64,000 nucleotides of DNA from NCBI GenBank assembly GCA_049446715.1, contig JBMTQX010000010.1, forward strand, positions 8,440 through 72,439, read 5' to 3'. The position numbers and the translations under genes are program-made. Positions 36,501 through 46,722 of this stretch are shown here, in pieces; within the stretch, counting starts at the first letter, position 1, and every line of letters starts with the position of its first letter. The notes below the pieces were generated by a model. It ran no database searches. It had not been told where the DNA came from and saw only the letters and a program-made list of their open reading frames with translations. The stretch comes from Eutrophocola sp049446715. GTDB lineage: Bacteria > Pseudomonadota > Gammaproteobacteria > Pseudomonadales > Pseudohongiellaceae.

Positions 36501-37983
36501 ACTCTCGGCGCAGGAAGTGCTGGGGGAACTAGTCCGGGGTCGCCTGGAAGCGCTTGGGCCGGTGACAGCGGCACGCATGGCCAGTGATACCGGTCAGCCG
36601 CAGTCCGACATCGATTTTGCCCTGACGGCCCTGCAGGCCGAAGGCTTTGTCTTTCGCGGCCATTACACGGCGCCCGTGCCAGACGCCGGGGAACTGGGCG
36701 AAGAATGGTGTGAACGACGCCTGCTGCAACGCATTCACCGCTACACCATCGATGCCCATCGCGACAGCATCAAACCGGTCTCTCTGCAGACCTACATGGA
36801 ATTCCTGTTCACCCAGCATGAGGTCCGTGACCTCAGTGAAACCGTGCCGCAACCGGCCACCCACGACACACTGCTGCGCATTCTGCAGCGCCTGGACGGC
36901 TGCAGTGCCCCGGCATCGGCCTGGGAAAGTGACATCCTGCCCACCCGGTTTGGCGGTTACGACCCGGCCTGGCTGGACATGCTGTGCCTGAGCGGGCGTA
37001 TCACGTGGGGCAAATTCATTACCTCGACTGCGGGGCGGGCAGAGCGGCGCGATGAAGGGGAAAGCGCTGTACGGAAACCGAAAAACGGGCCGATCAAAAC
37101 CACGCCCCTGAACCTGATCCAGCGCTACAACACATCACTGTGGCAGACCCTGGCCGGCAAGGCGGATGATGATGTGCCGCCCGTACTGAGCAGTGATGCT
37201 GACGTGGTCAGGCAGGTGCTGTCTGCGCATGGCGCCAGCTTCTTCCTGGATATTGTCAGTGCCAGTGGCCTGATCCGGACCCGGGTCGAAAATGCGCTGG
37301 CGGAACTGGTCAGCCAGGGCATGGTCACCAGTGACAGTTTCGCTGGCATGCGCGCGCTGCTGTCGCCAACCAATCGCAAGCAACGCAACGATCCCTCCGG
37401 CAGGCGCCGGCGCACGCCCTACGAAATCGAGGACGCCGGTCGCTGGACGCTGATTGCCCGACCTGCCGCTGACCAGGTCCCCGACGATGATGATTTGCTG
37501 GAAGTCCTGATCGGGACATACCTGGCACGCTGGGGCGTGATCACTCGCAAGGTGCTGGAAAAGGAAAACCGGCCGCCACCCTGGCGCGCCCTGTTGCTCA
37601 AACTGCGGCGCATGGAACTGCAGGGCAAGTTGCGGGGCGGCCGTTTCATCGCGGGCATTGGCGGTGAGCAGTTTGCCCTGCCGGAAACCGTCAAGGCACT
37701 GCGTACCTGTGCCCGGGACCTGCAGGAGCGTGCTGAAAACCGGGTTACGCGGCGAGTGATCAATGCCACTGATCCGCTGAACCTCATCGGCGTGATTCTG
37801 CCGGGACGACGGATTGCGCAAGTGGCCAAAAACCGCATCCTGTTTGAAAACGGCCTGCCGGTTGCTGTGTTGGAAAAGGATGCACTGCAGTTGTTGCGTC
37901 CCTGCCTGGATACAGAACTTGCCCTATACCGCCAGGCCCTTGAAACCCGCGTTTACCCCGCTCGCTTGCGTGCCTATTTGTAA
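33559..37983 (+). CDS. lhr: Large DEAD/DEAH helicase Lhr
   Basis: A superfamily-2 helicase of 1474 residues (E. coli Lhr 1538), acting on DNA or DNA:RNA hybrids in repair. ATG 33559 (MHFSGFHPVTRDWF) is chosen; the upstream TTG at 33502 adds an unconserved tail. The motifs are Q-type PTPAQQEAWPAI, Walker A APTGSGKTLAAF (42-53), PLKALSNDI, TTPESLYLLLT, motif II LIIDEIHAML near residue 164, LSATQKP, and motifs IV-VI ending in FLQRVGRSGHQ. The long C-terminal part covers the winged-helix and Lhr-specific domains. It stands alone in its transcription unit. No metallophosphoesterase partner gene is adjacent. Confidence 0.95.
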   Translation: MHFSGFHPVTRDWFEHTLGQPTPAQQEAWPAIQSGKHTLIAAPTGSGKTLAAFYVAIDRLVQASLANTLDAVTRIIYVSPLKALSNDIQRNLQGPLEGICERLREQGYAGIDIRVAVRTGDTSQYERQQMLKNPPHILVTTPESLYLLLTSRGGRNILAAADTLIIDEIHAMLGDKRGAHLALSVERLEQLTGNRLQRIGLSATQKPIESVARYLVGSHQVRRDGSADCVIVDSGHRKSLDISLEVPGSPLSALMSNEVWEELYERLVALVESHDTTLIFVNTRRLAERLALSLGERIGEDAISSHHGSMSKQHRFEAEQKLKAGQLRVLVATASMELGIDIGSVNLVVQFSSPKSISAFLQRVGRSGHQVGGVPKGILFPLTRDDLVECTALIDSVHRGELDALCIPDKPLDILSQHIVAEAGAHDGDEEGLCLDDLFSLYSRAWSYRDLTREEFDQLVLMLGEGYSSRRGRSGALLHVDRINGRVRPRKSARLTALTNGGAIPDMFEYQVVLDPEDIVVGSLNEDFALESLPGDIFTLGHHSWRMLRVDGLKIRVADADGQPPTVPFWFGEGAGRSRELSEAVSRLRKTLRTLLDESDQAAMAWLTEQVGLAHSPADQLVQYLKAGSEALGVMPSRDCVVMERFFDEVGDMHLVIHSPFGSRMNRAWGLALRKRFCRSFNFELQAAANEDSIVISLGPVHSFEVKDVFKYLNPASVQDVLTQALLDAPMFESRWRWNATRSLAIQRNRNGKRVPPQFQRMQAEDLIAQVFPDQLACQENLTGNREIPDHPLVQQTIHDCLTEAMDIEELKTLLTAMAGEELEMVARDLREPSPFAQEIINARPYAFLDDAPFEERRTNAIRNRSWLDPAETDDFSVLDLAAIDRVREEAWPWIRSSEELHDALLVLGFMTLAEMQEGPEGESYQVYLEPLLAAGRVTRVALPETTLWIAAERVPWFRQLCEAATFTPEVSLPEVMNNEPLSAQEVLGELVRGRLEALGPVTAARMASDTGQPQSDIDFALTALQAEGFVFRGHYTAPVPDAGELGEEWCERRLLQRIHRYTIDAHRDSIKPVSLQTYMEFLFTQHEVRDLSETVPQPATHDTLLRILQRLDGCSAPASAWESDILPTRFGGYDPAWLDMLCLSGRITWGKFITSTAGRAERRDEGESAVRKPKNGPIKTTPLNLIQRYNTSLWQTLAGKADDDVPPVLSSDADVVRQVLSAHGASFFLDIVSASGLIRTRVENALAELVSQGMVTSDSFAGMRALLSPTNRKQRNDPSGRRRRTPYEIEDAGRWTLIARPAADQVPDDDDLLEVLIGTYLARWGVITRKVLEKENRPPPWRALLLKLRRMELQGKLRGGRFIAGIGGEQFALPETVKALRTCARDLQERAENRVTRRVINATDPLNLIGVILPGRRIAQVAKNRILFENGLPVAVLEKDALQLLRPCLDTELALYRQALETRVYPARLRAYL

Positions 37984-38255
37984 GCACTGCAGCGTTTTTT
38001 AGAAACTTGCCAGAATGCTACAAAAGCTGCCCAAATTCATGTTTTTGCTGACAAAATCGTGGCACGGAGCCATGAATGATAGTATTTAGGGCCTCGTATC
38101 AGTTGCTTGGGGAAACTGCTGCGAAGGACTGAAACCCCTGTTGCTTGCACACATCATCCAATGCTCTAACAGTAACTCCCAATACGGCCGTAGTATTGAT
38201 AGCCCGGTAGCAGGCAGGTAAAGAATCCTTGATGAAGAGGCATGAAAAGTAAACC

Positions 38256-39389
38256 TTGCTCGATCTGAATATTGAGCAAATCGAGCTGAAAGAATTTTCT
38301 CGCAGTCTGACACAGATCGAATTTCTGTTATTGATACTGGTCATCCTGTATGAGGTCGTTCCCGGTACCGAAATTGCCAATCCCTTTATGATGACCGTCT
38401 CCATGCTGGTCTACGCGGTTTTTGTGCTCGGCTTCCATTACATCAACCTGGACACGCAGCAGTCTTCTTGGAGGCTGGCCATCGAAACCTGGGCCATGAT
38501 TGCCTTCATCACCTGGATGTTCTGAAACACGGGCAATGTCAACAGCCCGCTGCTCAACCCCTACTTACTGATCATCATTGCCAGTTCGATCACGCTGGAC
38601 AAGTTGACGACTATCCTGGAGATCATCCTGATCTTCCTGTTCTATATTTTCCTGGCACTGCAGAACGGCTTGGTCCACGACCTGGCCGGTTTCAGCCAGA
38701 TGGTGATTTACTTCTCACCGTTTGTGTTGGTGGCTTACATCACGACCTTGCTGGCCTCGGATGTGCATTACGGCAATAGGATGTTCAAGGCCTTGTCTGA
38801 AACTGATGACATGACCAGCCTGCTCAACAAGCGCTCCTTCATCCCGATGTTCAACAAGGCTGTTGAAGTCGGGATGAAGTACAACCAGCCCCTGTCTGTC
38901 ATGATGTTCGATGCTGACAACCTCAAGGCAGTGAATGATAAGTAAAGGCACAAGGCCGGGGACAAACTGATCATCTCCATCTCCATCGCCAACACCATTG
39001 AGGACTGCCTACTCACGTCAGACATCATCAGTCGTTATGGCGATGACGAGTTTGTGGCTCTCCTGCCGCAGCGGCCCTCCAGTCGCGCGAAGGAAACCGG
39101 TGAGCGTCTGCGCAACGCCATCGAGAACACCTCGTTCGAGGTCGATGGCCAGAGCATCAGCTCCAAGGTCAGTATCGGTATAGCCACCTATCCGGATGAA
39201 GTCGGTAATGTCTTTGAGTTGCTGAAAAAAGCCGATGAAGCGCTCCATGAATGCAAGCGTACAGGCCGCAACAATGTCACCAGTTATTCGGCCATCTCCA
39301 ACCCGGCGACGGTAAACCAGTTGCCTTCCCGCCATGACAAGTTTCCTGCCAGGTCACGCAAAACAGATCGCGCCATTGATCAGGGTTAA
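38256..39389 (+). pseudogene. Diguanylate cyclase (GGDEF) gene with two in-frame stops
   Basis: A single reading frame encodes several membrane segments (FLLLILVILYEVVPG, LEIILIFLFYIFLAL, IYFSPFVLVAYITTLL) and a GGDEF domain (DDMTSLLNKRSF, VMMFDADNLKAVNDK, HKAGDKLI, SRYGDDEFVALLP, VSIGIATYP). It is interrupted by TGA at 38523-38525 and TAA at 38943-38945, with no frameshift. At the second stop, intact relatives read NDKYGHKAGD, so a Tyr codon and the next Gly codon have changed. The signature is GDDEF, not GGDEF. The start is uncertain (TTG 38256; the ATG at 38242 is out of frame). It is probably an inactivated gene. Confidence 0.85.
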
Positions 39390-39406
39390 CCACCCCTCCT
39401 GACGTC

Positions 39407-40360
39407 TCAGGGTGACAACAGCACCTTCAGCGTACCTTGGGTGCCCGCCCGGGCAACCGCCGCCACGCCTTCATTAAGAGGGAAGGTTTCCGTCACCAGC
39501 ACTGACGGGTCGATACGGCCAGCGGCCATCATTGCCATGGCCCTGTCCATCGGGCCACAACGGGAACCGATCAGCGTCAGTTCATTGACCACGACCGGAC
39601 CGGCGTTGAAAGTCAGTGCATCCTTGTAAGTCGATTTCAGCACCAGCGTGCCGCGCGGCGCAGTCAATTGCACGGCCTCGGCAAAACCGTCGGGACTGCC
39701 CGTGGCTTCGACCACAAGCGGGAATTGCCGGTCAGGCTTCGTGTCGAGGTAGGTAATGCCCGCGAAGCCGGGCAGGGCAGCGCGTTCGCAATGGTGGCCA
39801 ACGAGGGTTACCTGAATGCCGGATCGCGCAAGGCTGAGCGCAATCAGCAGGCCGAGTTTGCCGTCGCCAATCACGGCAGTTTCAGCAACGGTACTGAAAT
39901 TCACCTGTTCCTGGATTTCCAGGGCGGCAGCCAGAGGCTCGGCGAACACCGCCTGCGCATCGGTGACCTGGTCCGGTACAGCAACCAGGTTGGCCACGGG
40001 TGTCACCAGGTATTCGGCAAAGGCGCCATCACGGCCTTTGATGCCCAGCGCGGTGCGATGCTGGCAGTGGTGGGGATGGCCGGCCAGACATTGCGCACAG
40101 GCACCACAGGCGTGGTTGATGTCAGCTACGATACGCTGGCCCACCAGGCCGCTGTCCTCGGCCTCGGTGACAACTCCGGTGAATTCATGGCCCAGCGTGC
40201 CGCTGAACGGGTAGTAGCCACGAATGATTTCGAGATCGGTATTGCAGATGCCCGCCCGCGTGACCCGCACCAGCGCTTCCCCTTTTGCGGGTACCGGGAC
40301 TGGCACTTCGTGCACTGCCAGTTGCTTGCCGTCCCATTGCAGGGCCTGCATGGTGCTCAT
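39407..40360 (-). CDS. Zinc-containing alcohol dehydrogenase (MDR superfamily)
   Basis: An NAD(P)-dependent medium-chain dehydrogenase of 317 residues; substrate unknown. ATG 40360 gives MSTMQALQWDGKQL; an upstream frame start at 40405 adds an unconserved basic stretch. Catalytic zinc ligands lie in AGICNTDLEI (C39) and GHEFTGVV (H58, E59). Structural zinc cysteines are at about 85, 88, 91 and 99 (CGACAQC...HHC). The nucleotide-binding turn is VIGDGKLGLLIAL. It is shorter than typical 340-350-residue members. It converges on the GGDEF pseudogene. Confidence 0.87.
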   Translation of the reverse strand: MSTMQALQWDGKQLAVHEVPVPVPAKGEALVRVTRAGICNTDLEIIRGYYPFSGTLGHEFTGVVTEAEDSGLVGQRIVADINHACGACAQCLAGHPHHCQHRTALGIKGRDGAFAEYLVTPVANLVAVPDQVTDAQAVFAEPLAAALEIQEQVNFSTVAETAVIGDGKLGLLIALSLARSGIQVTLVGHHCERAALPGFAGITYLDTKPDRQFPLVVEATGSPDGFAEAVQLTAPRGTLVLKSTYKDALTFNAGPVVVNELTLIGSRCGPMDRAMAMMAAGRIDPSVLVTETFPLNEGVAAVARAGTQGTLKVLLSP

Positions 40361-40480
40361 TGTTGTTCGCTTCTGTTTCGGTTGTCTGTCAGGGTCTCGT
40401 GGCACCTAATCGTAGTAAAGTCGTCCTGTTATTGATAGTCTGATCGCCCCGTTGTTGAAGTCAAAGTTCCAGCCGTTCCC

Positions 40481-41140
40481 ATGAAAAAAGCCAATACCCT
40501 GACCACGCGCGTGACCTCGCAACTGACCCCGAAAGCGGGCCAGGATGTGCGTGGCCAGCGCACGGCAAAAAGCCGGGCAGGGGTGGATCATGTCGATGTC
40601 ATCAACCAGGTGTTTGCCGAACTGGAGCTGGCCTACCATAACCAGTACCACAAGGCGTACAGCCAGGATGGCAGTGTGGGGGTGGCGAAAAAGTACTGGC
40701 TGGAGTGCCTCGCCCCGTATGCACCGGAACTCATTCTCAAGGCCGTGCGCCAGGTTGTGAAAAGCCAGCAGTACCTGCCCAGTGTGGCAGGCATCATCAA
40801 GGCCTGCGAAGACGCGCTCAGTGAATATGGTCTGCCGGCGGCACATGATGCCTACGTCCAGGCCTGTTGCGCCCCCCATCCGAAAGCAGCTTTCAACTGG
40901 TCCCACCCGGCGGTGTATTTTGCCGGCAAGGCCACCGGCTGGTTTGAACTGGAAAACACCATCGAAGCCAGAATCTATCCGTTGTTCGAGGCCCACTACC
41001 GCAAGCTGTGCCAGCGGGTGCTGGCGGGTGAAGAGATGGTGATCGAGGTGCCGACATCTCTGCCGGCTAACGGTCGCCAGCTGTCGCCGGCAGAGAACAA
41101 GTCGCGTATGGCGGCGCTGCGGAAAAGTCTCAAGGAATAA
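40481..41140 (+). CDS. Phage lambda P-like protein (putative helicase loader)
   Basis: A 219-residue soluble protein. The N-terminal tail is basic and low complexity (TTRVTSQLTPKAGQDVRG). A helical core follows: VINQVFAELELAYHNQYHKAY, VAKKYWLECLAPYAPELIL, AVRQVVKSQQYLPSVAGIIKACE. The pattern, an INQVF helix, a Trp-containing helix and a PSVAGI/PSPGEFI-like turn, recalls the lambda P family that loads DnaB helicase onto phage origins. No other phage genes are present, so it appears to be a chromosomal stand-alone member. Similarity is by inspection only; another helical function is possible. Confidence 0.5.
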   Translation: MKKANTLTTRVTSQLTPKAGQDVRGQRTAKSRAGVDHVDVINQVFAELELAYHNQYHKAYSQDGSVGVAKKYWLECLAPYAPELILKAVRQVVKSQQYLPSVAGIIKACEDALSEYGLPAAHDAYVQACCAPHPKAAFNWSHPAVYFAGKATGWFELENTIEARIYPLFEAHYRKLCQRVLAGEEMVIEVPTSLPANGRQLSPAENKSRMAALRKSLKE

Positions 41141-41177
41141 CGTCTTACTGATCTTCAGGTGATCCCTGTCACGCCTT

Positions 41178-41212
41178 TGGTCGGCATAGACCCGCAGGGT
41201 CGTTTGCCGACA
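41178..41212 (+). repeat. Dispersed palindrome, family A copy 5
   Basis: Reads GGTCGGCATAGACCCGC at its start and GGGTCGTTTGCCGACA at its end. Close to copy 1. It pairs with the inverted copy 6 only 12 bases away. Confidence 0.85.
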
Positions 41213-41224
41213 ATAAATTATCAA

Positions 41225-41256
41225 TGTCGGCTATCGCTGCGCTATGCCGACCTACA
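41225..41256 (-). repeat. Dispersed palindrome, family A copy 6 (inverted, diverged centre)
   Basis: The minus strand begins TGTAGGTCGGCATAGCGC and ends GATAGCCGACA. The outer arms match the family while the centre differs. It lies 24 bases past the ettA stop. Confidence 0.75.
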
Positions 41257-41279
41257 CACGTCACTGTTGGCAGGAGATT

Positions 41280-42944
<1,665 letters not shown>

Positions 42945-43056
42945 CAGGGGACCTTATCAGGGATAATCAGGGATTATCGGTTTAGGCGAACGCAAGCCGC
43001 GTTTTACGATAGAATAGCGGGCCGCAATAGTACACCACGCACTACCGAGGAAAAAG

Positions 43057-44319
43057 ATGCTGGACGATCAAATGCAGTTGGCCGGATTCGATGACGAGCT
43101 GTTGTCAGCGATAGAAAATGAAGCCCGCCGCCAGGAAGAACATATCGAACTGATCGCGTCGGAAAACTACACCAGTTCGCGCGTGCTCGAAGCACAGGGC
43201 AGTATCCTGACCAACAAGTATGCCGAAGGCTATCCAGGCAGGCGTTACTACGGTGGTTGTGAGTACGTCGATGTCGTGGAGAACCTGGCCATCGAGCGCG
43301 CCAAGACCCTGTTCAAGGCCGGCTTTGCCAACGTCCAGCCGCACTCAGGTTCCCAGGCCAATGCAGCGGTTTACATGGCGCTGATGCAGCCGGGTGACAC
43401 CTTCATGGGCATGAGCCTGGCGGATGGTGGTCACCTCACCCATGGCGCCTCCGTCAGCTTTTCCGGCCGCATTTATAACGCCGTGCAGTATGGTCTGAAC
43501 GCAGACACCGGCGAGATCGATTACGACCAGGTCGTCGACCTGGCCAAACAGCACAAGCCGAAAGTGATCTGGGCCGGCTTCTCGGCCTATTCCCGGATCA
43601 TCGACTGGGAGAAAATGCGCAGCATCGCCGACACCGTTGGCGCTTACCTGGTGGTCGACATGGCACACGTGGCCGGCCTGATTGCCGCCGGTGTGTATCC
43701 GAGTCCGGTCAACATCGCCCACGTCATCACCAGCACAACCCACAAAACCCTGCGCGGCCCGCGCGGTGGCATCATCCTGGCCCAGGGCGATGATGAGGAC
43801 TTGTGCAAGCGCCTGAATTTTTCCGTGTTTCCGGAAAGCCAGGGTGGCCCCTTGATGCACGTCATCGCCGCCAAGGCGGTCTGTTTCAAGGAAGCCATGT
43901 CAGAAGAATTTGTCGCATACCAGAAACAGACCCTGCTCAATTCCCAGGCCATGGCCGCCACCTTCATTGAGCGTGGCTACCAGATTGTGTCCGGCGGTAC
44001 CGATGACCACCTGTTCCTGCTGAGCCTGGTGGACAAGGACGTGACCGGGCAGGAAGCCGACAAGGCCCTGGGTCGCGCCAATATCACCGTGAACAAGAAC
44101 GCTGTGCCCAATGATCCGCGCCCGCCGTTTGTCACCAGTGGTATCCGCGTCGGCAGTCCGGCCGCCACCACGCGTGGTTTCAAGGAAGAGGAGGTCACGC
44201 AATTGGTGCACTGGATGTGTGATATTCTCGATGACATCAACAATGACCGTGTCATTGAAGCCGTCAAAGGCAAGGTGCTCGAGTTGTGCAAGCGTTTCCC
44301 GGTATACGCTAAAGCGTAA
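43057..44319 (+). CDS. glyA: Serine hydroxymethyltransferase
   Basis: PLP enzyme interconverting serine and glycine with tetrahydrofolate and supplying one-carbon units. The 420-residue protein has HIELIASENYTS, EGYPGRRYYGGCEYVD, VDMAHVAGLIAAG and the PLP lysine (about 230) in TSTTHKTLRGPRGG. A TAGAAT box at 43010-43015 could be its -10 element. It starts a plus-strand run to pgpA. It would share the folate pool with the O-demethylase at 53374. Confidence 0.97.
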   Translation: MLDDQMQLAGFDDELLSAIENEARRQEEHIELIASENYTSSRVLEAQGSILTNKYAEGYPGRRYYGGCEYVDVVENLAIERAKTLFKAGFANVQPHSGSQANAAVYMALMQPGDTFMGMSLADGGHLTHGASVSFSGRIYNAVQYGLNADTGEIDYDQVVDLAKQHKPKVIWAGFSAYSRIIDWEKMRSIADTVGAYLVVDMAHVAGLIAAGVYPSPVNIAHVITSTTHKTLRGPRGGIILAQGDDEDLCKRLNFSVFPESQGGPLMHVIAAKAVCFKEAMSEEFVAYQKQTLLNSQAMAATFIERGYQIVSGGTDDHLFLLSLVDKDVTGQEADKALGRANITVNKNAVPNDPRPPFVTSGIRVGSPAATTRGFKEEEVTQLVHWMCDILDDINNDRVIEAVKGKVLELCKRFPVYAKA

Positions 44320-44381
44320 TACCGCTTTCTTCTTGCCGGATACTTTTGCCTAACTATATTGCCTAAAACAGGTTGCTCGCC

Positions 44382-44852
44382 ATGCACTGTCCGTTCTGTG
44401 ACGCTGAAGACACCAAGGTCATCGACTCCCGCCTGGTTGCCGAGGGCAACCAGGTGCGTCGCCGTCGCGAGTGCATTACCTGCGAGGAGCGTTTTACCAC
44501 CTTTGAAACCGCCGAGCTGGTCATGCCGCGCCTGATCAAGGGCAACGGCAACCGCGAGCCGTTCAACGAGGACAAGCTGCGCGCCGGTATTCTCAAGGCC
44601 CTGGAAAAACGTCCGGTTAGCATGGAGCAGGTGGAAAATTCCATTGCCCATGTCAAACATGAACTGCGCGCCACCGGTGAACGCGAAGTGCCCAGCAAGA
44701 TGGTCGGGGAAAAAGTCATGAACGAGTTGAAAAACCTCGATGAAGTCGCCTATGTGCGCTTTGCCTCGGTCTACCGCAGCTTCAAGGACCTCAACGAATT
44801 CCGCGAAGAAATTGACCGCATCACCCAGGAAGGCGGGCAGACCGGATCCTGA
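44382..44852 (+). CDS. nrdR: Transcriptional repressor NrdR
   Basis: Nucleotide-sensing repressor of ribonucleotide reductase genes. ATG 44382 (MHCPFCDAEDTKV) is chosen over the upstream TTG at 44373. The 156-residue protein has the N-terminal zinc ribbon MHCPFC...CITCEERF and the ATP-cone domain from about residue 48 (PRLIKGNGNREPFNEDKL). NrdR boxes were not found in this window, and no nrd gene is present. The gene order glyA-nrdR-ribD is usual for gammaproteobacteria. Confidence 0.95.
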   Translation: MHCPFCDAEDTKVIDSRLVAEGNQVRRRRECITCEERFTTFETAELVMPRLIKGNGNREPFNEDKLRAGILKALEKRPVSMEQVENSIAHVKHELRATGEREVPSKMVGEKVMNELKNLDEVAYVRFASVYRSFKDLNEFREEIDRITQEGGQTGS

Positions 44853-44928
44853 TGTCCGGCTGGCCGGGATGTCAGCATGACAGAGTGGCGATCCCTGATG
44901 CCCCTGGTAAGCCCTGAAGCAGAAACCC

Positions 44929-46029
44929 ATGTCCCAGATTGATAACCACTACATGCAGCGCGCCCTGTCACTTGCCGAAGTTGGCAGGTATACGGCCAAG
45001 CCGAATCCGGTCGTGGGTGCGGTGCTAGTGCGTGATGGCCATATCATCGCCGAGGGCTTTCACGAACAGGCCGGGCAGGACCATGCGGAAATCATGGCGC
45101 TGAAGAAAACCGATGCCGAGGGCGCGACACTCTATGTCACCCTGGAGCCTTGTTCACACATGGGTCGAACCGCACCGTGTTGCGATGCCGTCATTGCTGC
45201 CGGTGTCACCCGGGTGGTCTATGGCATGGTGGATCCCAATCCCCAGGTATCAGGCAGTGGCCTGGCCAGGATGGTCGAGGCGGGTATCACGGTTGACGGG
45301 CCTGTCATGGAAGCTGAATGTGCGGCGTTGAACCTGGGCTTCATCAAGCGCATGCGCCATGGGCTGCCTTATGTCCGTTGCAAGATGGGCATGAGCCTGG
45401 ACGGCCGGACTGCCATGGCCAGCGGGGAAAGCAAGTGGATAACCGGCCCTGAGGCGCGTGATGATGTGCAGAAATGGCGGAGCGCTTCCGGTGCAGTCAT
45501 GACGGGCATTGAAACAGTATTGAAAGATGACCCGGGACTGGATGCGCGCCTGCAGATGGTCCGAGTGGAACAGCCAATCCGGGTCATTGTTGACTCCTGT
45601 CTGCGCATCACGCCTGATGCCAAGACCCTGCATCTGCCGGGCAAGGTCGTGTTGGCCACGGCGGTCACCAGCCTGCAACGTCTCGCTGATCAAAAGTCAC
45701 TCCTCGATAACGACAACGTGGCAATTGTGTCCTGCGCCAATGCTGAAGGTCGTGTCGACCTGGCGCAACTGCTGCGCCTGCTGGCCAGTGACTACCAGTG
45801 CAACGATGTCCTGCTGGAAAGCGGCGCGGAGCTGGCCGGGGCCATGCTGGATGCCGGTCTGGTCGATGAAGTCATCACGTATATCGCCCCAAAACTGCTC
45901 GGCAGTGAGGCCCGGCCTCTGTTCAATCTGCGCGGCATGACCTCGCTCTCCGAGCATGTGAGCCTGGCCATGGTTGACGTGGCAATGCTGGGAAAAGACT
46001 GTAGAATGCGCTCCCTCGTGAAAAAGTGA
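44929..46029 (+). CDS. ribD: Bifunctional diaminohydroxyphosphoribosylaminopyrimidine deaminase / reductase
   Basis: Carries out the second and third steps of riboflavin synthesis. The 366-residue protein has an N-terminal CMP/dCMP-type deaminase with zinc site H52-A-E54 in QDHAEIMALKK and EPCSHMGRTAPCC (C75, C84). The C-terminal reductase domain (from ~150) has VRCKMGMSLDGRTAMASGESKWITG. It is the first rib gene, with ribE 12 bases after its stop. Confidence 0.95.
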   Translation: MSQIDNHYMQRALSLAEVGRYTAKPNPVVGAVLVRDGHIIAEGFHEQAGQDHAEIMALKKTDAEGATLYVTLEPCSHMGRTAPCCDAVIAAGVTRVVYGMVDPNPQVSGSGLARMVEAGITVDGPVMEAECAALNLGFIKRMRHGLPYVRCKMGMSLDGRTAMASGESKWITGPEARDDVQKWRSASGAVMTGIETVLKDDPGLDARLQMVRVEQPIRVIVDSCLRITPDAKTLHLPGKVVLATAVTSLQRLADQKSLLDNDNVAIVSCANAEGRVDLAQLLRLLASDYQCNDVLLESGAELAGAMLDAGLVDEVITYIAPKLLGSEARPLFNLRGMTSLSEHVSLAMVDVAMLGKDCRMRSLVKK

Positions 46030-46041
46030 ACCCGATTTTCC

Positions 46042-46716
46042 ATGTTTACCGGCATTATCGAAGCAACAGGCCATATCGCTCACCTGGAACAGGTGGGTGG
46101 TGACCTGCGCGCAGTCATTACATCCGCCGAGATGGATTTCGCCGATGTGCGGATTGGTGACAGCATCTGTGTCAGCGGCGTCTGCCTGACAGCCGTCACG
46201 GTTACCCCTGCCAGTTTCAGCGTCGACATCTCCAACGAAACCGTGTCGCTGACTTCCTTTGGTGCGTTGAAAGAAGGTGCCCGGGTGAACCTGGAAAAAG
46301 CCATGCAGCCCTCCAGCCGCTTTGGCGGCCATATGGTCAGCGGTCATGTCGATGGCCTGGCCGAGCTGGTCAGCCGCACCCCTGACGGACGCAGCGAGCG
46401 CCTGACGTTTTGCGCACCGCATACCCTGATGAAATACATCGCGGCTAAAGGGTCGGTGTGTCTTGAAGGCATCAGCCTGACCGTCAACAGTGTTGATGCC
46501 GACACGTTTGGCATCAACATCATTCCGCACACCGCGGAAAAAACCACGTTCGGCGATCTGCAGCCGGGCAGCAACGTGAACCTGGAAGTGGACCTTATCG
46601 CGCGCTATCTGGAACGCCTCATGGGCGGGGATGCAGGAACCGGCCAGGCCAATGTCACCATGGACCAGTTGGTGCGTTGCGGCTTTGCCGACCCGTCTAC
46701 CGACACAGGCAAGTAA
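46042..46716 (+). CDS. ribE: Riboflavin synthase, alpha subunit
   Basis: Dismutates two 6,7-dimethyl-8-ribityllumazines to riboflavin and the pyrimidinedione. The 224-residue protein has two lumazine-binding repeats, the first opening with MFTGIIEATGHI and the second with HMVSGHVDGLAELV, and GDSICVSGVCLTAV and VCLEGISLTVN at the equivalent positions. It is translated just before ribBA, 6 bases away. Some pipelines call this gene ribC. Confidence 0.95.
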   Translation: MFTGIIEATGHIAHLEQVGGDLRAVITSAEMDFADVRIGDSICVSGVCLTAVTVTPASFSVDISNETVSLTSFGALKEGARVNLEKAMQPSSRFGGHMVSGHVDGLAELVSRTPDGRSERLTFCAPHTLMKYIAAKGSVCLEGISLTVNSVDADTFGINIIPHTAEKTTFGDLQPGSNVNLEVDLIARYLERLMGGDAGTGQANVTMDQLVRCGFADPSTDTGK

Positions 46717-46722
46717 CCCGTC

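Noticed and set aside
38523..38945. Selenocysteine or stop-readthrough recoding in the GGDEF gene
   Set aside because: The second stop is TAA at a conserved Tyr position and no selenocysteine insertion element is visible; nonsense mutation is simpler.
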